64,000 nucleotides of DNA. Origin: Mycolicibacterium aromaticivorans JS19b1 = JCM 16368. Lineage in GTDB: Bacteria; Actinomycetota; Actinomycetes; Mycobacteriales; Mycobacteriaceae. Shown piece after piece: positions 61,307-64,000 of this stretch. Under the pieces are notes generated by a model, which did no database searches, was not told the DNA's origin, and was given only the letters and a program-made list of their open reading frames with translations. The position numbers and the translations under genes were made by a program. The number at the start of each line of letters is the position of its first letter. Position 1 is the stretch's first letter. The stretch lies in contig NZ_JALN02000001.1 in the NCBI RefSeq assembly GCF_000559085.1, forward strand, positions 1,984,001 through 2,048,000. The letters are read 5' to 3'.

Positions 61307-62835
61307 CCGGATCGGTGAACCAGCCGACCGTCACCGACCTGCTGGCGCGGCTGGCTGACGTCGACGATCGCGGCATCCATGCCGACGATGGCTCGTATTC
61401 GACCTGGCGCCAACATATTCAGGACGCCGCCGACCTGGCGGCGGCGTGCAAAGCGCGGCTCGATCCGGCCAAGCCACCGCATGTCGGCGTCCTGCTGGGC
61501 AACACGCCGTTCTTCTCGTCGCTGCTGGTGGCGGCCGCGATGTCCGGGCTGGTTCCGGTCGGGCTGAACCCGACCCGCCGCGGCGAGGCGCTGGCGCGCG
61601 ACATCGAGACCGCCGACTGTCAGCTGGTCCTCGCCGACGGTGATCTCGATACTTACGGCGCCGGGTTCGCCCCGGAGGGTACGGCCGTTATCGACGTCGG
61701 TTCGCCGGAGTGGGCCGATGAGCTCGCACGGTTTCGCGGATCCCCGATCTCGTTCGCGCCCAGCACGTTCGACGACCTGTTCATGCTGATCTTCACCTCG
61801 GGCACCAGCGGCGACCCGAAGGCGGTGCGCTGCACCCACGAGAAGGTGGCTGTCCCGGGTGTGATGCTGTCCGAGAGATTCGGCCTCGGACCCGCCGACA
61901 CCTGCTATCTGTCGATGCCGCTGTTCCACTCCAACGCGGTGATGGCGGGCTGGGCCGTCGCGGTGGCGGCAGGGGCATCGATTGCGTTGCGCCGCAAGTT
62001 CTCCGCTTCCCAGTTCATCCCTGACGCGCGCCGGTTCAACGCCACCTACGCCAATTACGTGGGCAAGCCGATGTCCTACATCCTGGCCACGCCGGTGCGG
62101 CCCGACGATGCCGACAACCCGCTGCGGGTCGTCTACGGCAATGAAGCCGCGCCGCGCGACATCGACCGGTTCGCCGCGCGGTTCGGCGTGACGGTGGTCG
62201 ACGGGTTCGGATCCACCGAGGGCGGCGTCAACATCGCCCGCACCCCGGACACCCCCGAGGGTGCGCTGGGCCCACTGCCCGAAGGTCTCGAGATCGTCGA
62301 CGTCGACACCGGCGAGCCGTGCCCGCCGGGGGTCATCGGCGAACTGGTGAACCTCACCGGTCCGGGCAACTTCCGCGGCTACTACAACGCCCCGGACGCC
62401 GAGTCGGAGCGGATGACCGGCGGCGTCTACCACAGCGGCGATCTGGCCTACCGTGACGACGCCGGCTACGTGCACTTCGCCGGCCGACTGGGCGACTGGA
62501 TGCGGGTCGACGGCGAGAACCTGGGCACCGCACCGATCGAGCGGGTGCTGATGCGCTACCCCGATGTGACCGAGGCGGCGGTCTACGCCATCCCCGACCC
62601 GGCGGTCGGTGATCGGGTGATGGCCGCGCTGGTCATGCCCGAGGGCGCGACGTTCGACGTGAACGACTTCCGCGAGTTTCTGACCGCCCAAAGTGACCTC
62701 GGGCCCAAGCAGTGGCCGGCGTTCGTGCGGGTCAGCACATCGTTGCCGCGCACTGAGACGTTCAAGATCATCAAGCGCAGGCTGTCGGCCGAGGCGCTGG
62801 AGTGCGCCGACCCGGTGTTCGAGGTACGGCGCTAG
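61303..62835 (+). CDS. fadD17: Acyl-CoA synthetase FadD17
   Basis: A 510-residue ANL-superfamily ligase close to Rv3506. The P-loop is IFTSGTSGDPKAVRC, then FHSNAVMAGWAVA, a Gly-rich YGNEAAPRDIDRFAARFG, DGFGSTEGG, YHSGDLAYRDDAGYVHFAG and the C-terminal catalytic Lys in TETFKIIKR. FadD17 activates steroid C5 side-chain acids as CoA thioesters. It starts at TTG 61303 overlapping the fadE27 stop; GTG 61315 is an alternative with a better N-terminal length. It is the last gene of the operon. Confidence 0.94.
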   Translation: MTGSVNQPTVTDLLARLADVDDRGIHADDGSYSTWRQHIQDAADLAAACKARLDPAKPPHVGVLLGNTPFFSSLLVAAAMSGLVPVGLNPTRRGEALARDIETADCQLVLADGDLDTYGAGFAPEGTAVIDVGSPEWADELARFRGSPISFAPSTFDDLFMLIFTSGTSGDPKAVRCTHEKVAVPGVMLSERFGLGPADTCYLSMPLFHSNAVMAGWAVAVAAGASIALRRKFSASQFIPDARRFNATYANYVGKPMSYILATPVRPDDADNPLRVVYGNEAAPRDIDRFAARFGVTVVDGFGSTEGGVNIARTPDTPEGALGPLPEGLEIVDVDTGEPCPPGVIGELVNLTGPGNFRGYYNAPDAESERMTGGVYHSGDLAYRDDAGYVHFAGRLGDWMRVDGENLGTAPIERVLMRYPDVTEAAVYAIPDPAVGDRVMAALVMPEGATFDVNDFREFLTAQSDLGPKQWPAFVRVSTSLPRTETFKIIKRRLSAEALECADPVFEVRR

Positions 62836-62906
62836 CCGGAATCGGTTGACCAAGACCTACGAGAGTCTTGCAACCCACGACGTGGGCAGGAAGGCTCGAG
62901 AAAGTC

Positions 62907-63140
62907 ATGGCGACGAGGAAGCGGCATACTCCCGAGCAGATCGTACGCAAGCTGATGACGCTGATCGGCTGTTGGCCGAGGGCAAGGACACCGCGTAGGT
63001 GTGTCGCGAGCGGGGTCTCGGAGCAACCTACCCACCCGGAGGCGTAACCAGTTTGGTGGGCTCAAGCCCGAGGACGGGGGAAGGACGCGCTGCGGGAGAT
63101 GACCCGGAGAAACTTCGAGCCCCGGAATGACGGCGGGAGG
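62907..63140 (+). pseudogene. IS3-family orfA remnant with indels
   Basis: The start MATRKRHTPEQIVRKL is that of IS3-type transposase orfA. The homology then shifts frame (to ADRLLAEGKDTA-like ADRLLAEGKDTA/VCRER) with an in-frame stop after the GKDTA segment, shifts again at NQFGGLKPED (63046-63075), has an internal deletion, and resumes at KDALREMTRRNF. No convincing orfB or terminal inverted repeats follow. It occupies most of the 410-bp gap between fadD17 and the reductase gene; the bases up to 63245 hold nothing else I recognise. Confidence 0.7.
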
Positions 63141-63245
63141 CCGCTTGTCATCTCCAGCCGGCCCCGGAGGTCGGCGAACGGTCACCACTCGCGCTCCCAG
63201 GCAGCCCCACGGTGAACCGCCAGGATGCCTGGGTCTGGGTGGGGT

Positions 63246-64000
63246 TCAGAGGGTGATCACAATTTTTTTGGCGGAGACGCCTTTCTTTTGCGCGTCGAGT
63301 CCGGCTTGGATGTGGTGAAGGCCGGTGCCGATGATGAGGGGGGCGGGGGCGGCGCGGTAGCGGCCGTCAGCGAGAGCCTGGGGCAGGAAATCGTTGTAGA
63401 TGACGGTGCTGACTTCGTCGTCCATCAGAGAGGCGCCCCAGATCATCTTGCTGCCAACGTGTCTCATTCGAAATCTGATCTGCGTGGACACTGTTGAGGT
63501 TGCCACCCGCGCGATGAGCCGGGCAAGCTGCACGCTCTTGCTGCGACCCGGCGTCACGCTGGCGAACGACACCGGCGGGCTGGCGATGGAGACGAATTTG
63601 GTGCCAGAAGCAAAGCCCAAGATCTCGGCGCATACGCCCGCTGAGTCGGTGGCGACCGCGAGGGCTCCGGCAATCGTTCTGCCGTGCAACGCCGCAACGA
63701 TGTCAGCCACCACAGTGGAGCTGTTGTAGTCGAAGACCTGGCCCGCACCCAGGCCCTTGACGTAGTCGAAGTTCCGTGGCGACGCGGTAGCGATGACGTC
63801 GTAGCCGGCCGCGACGGCGAGTTGGATGGCGTTGCTGCCGACACTGGTTGAGCCACCCCACACCAAGAGGGTCTTCCCTGTGGGTTTGGCTGTCGCCGAG
63901 GGATATTCGAGGCCCAACTGATCTTTTTGGAATAGCCCGCAGGCGGCGGTGGACAGGGCCAGTGGCAGCACCGCAGCGTCCTCGTAGGCCATGGTGGCTG
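63246..64000 (-). CDS. MDR-family oxidoreductase (zinc-type alcohol dehydrogenase-like), N-terminus beyond the window
   Basis: The visible 251 codons are the C-terminal part of a medium-chain reductase, from YEDAAVLPLAL through the cofactor loop LVWGGSTSVGSNAIQLA to AKKIVITL at the stop. The frame is open to the window edge, so the GroES-like start of the gene lies outside. Similar proteins are quinone-type or enoyl-type reductases. Base composition is less GC-rich in parts than the neighbours. It lies beyond the IS3 remnant and may be unlinked to the sterol operon. Confidence 0.78.
   Translation of the reverse strand, partial: ATMAYEDAAVLPLALSTAACGLFQKDQLGLEYPSATAKPTGKTLLVWGGSTSVGSNAIQLAVAAGYDVIATASPRNFDYVKGLGAGQVFDYNSSTVVADIVAALHGRTIAGALAVATDSAGVCAEILGFASGTKFVSIASPPVSFASVTPGRSKSVQLARLIARVATSTVSTQIRFRMRHVGSKMIWGASLMDDEVSTVIYNDFLPQALADGRYRAAPAPLIIGTGLHHIQAGLDAQKKGVSAKKIVITL

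Overview
The window is high-GC actinobacterial DNA from an environmental-type mycobacterium (Mycolicibacterium or Mycobacterium). The main evidence is gene order. About 9.1-29.2 kb carries homologues of M. tuberculosis Rv0771 down to Rv0756c: carboxymuconolactone decarboxylase, Rv0770, Rv0769, aldA, the Rv0767c regulator, cyp123, an SDR, cyp51 with its ferredoxin, Rv0762c, adhB, Rv0760c, a HIT protein, phoR, phoP and the gene divergent from phoP. About 51-62.8 kb carries homologues of Rv3484 to Rv3506: cpsA, Rv3485c, Rv3489, otsA, hsd4A, fdxD, fadE26, fadE27 and fadD17. Family assignments and synteny come from recalled sequences and were not checked by a database search.

Layout. 1-9 kb: the end of an acyl-CoA carboxylase carboxyltransferase diverges from a CYP125-type P450 and a TetR gene. 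An ECF42-type sigma factor with its YCII/DGPF partner, an AraC regulator, a SAM methyltransferase and a DUF222/HNH (13E12-type) gene behind a perfect SOS box follow, with a flavin-nucleotide-binding gene remnant beside it. 9-22 kb: oxidoreductases around the cyp123-cyp51 operon. 22-26 kb: a GT39/GT2-GtrA glycosyltransferase pair and a HIT protein. 26-29.3 kb: phoPR with an autoregulatory PhoP box, a protein with ten decapeptide repeats, and tRNA-Thr(TGT). 29.4-31.3 kb: two divergent paralogous HNH genes and a diguanylate cyclase. 31.4-37.2 kb: lipid-type catabolic genes, including an APH-like kinase and an ACAD11-like dehydrogenase as separate genes. 37-47 kb: exported and membrane proteins (DUF2127, a metalloprotease-like cell-surface protein, a lipoprotein, a sedolisin, a zinc-ribbon membrane protein, a GAP-family protein, an Amt transporter). 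47.2-50.95 kb: a molybdenum hydroxylase whose large subunit converges on its small and medium subunits. 51-56 kb: cpsA, oxidoreductases and three tandem secreted cysteine-containing proteins. 56-62.8 kb: otsA and the sterol side-chain genes. The end holds an IS3-type remnant and a truncated reductase.

How parts fit together. Steroid and lipid degradation is the recurring theme: CYP125-like, CYP51, Hsd4A, FadE26/27, FadD17, an Rv0760c-type protein, and matches to the KstR operator TnnAACnnGTTnnA. The most informative observations are the matching inverted repeats in front of both halves of the convergent molybdenum hydroxylase, the absence of the mce4 block between otsA and hsd4A (17 bp apart), a second PhoP-like box before the diguanylate cyclase, the split ACAD10/11-like module, the decapeptide-repeat protein beside phoP, and the tRNA-linked inverted HNH pair. 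No CRISPR array, rRNA or intact insertion sequence was seen.
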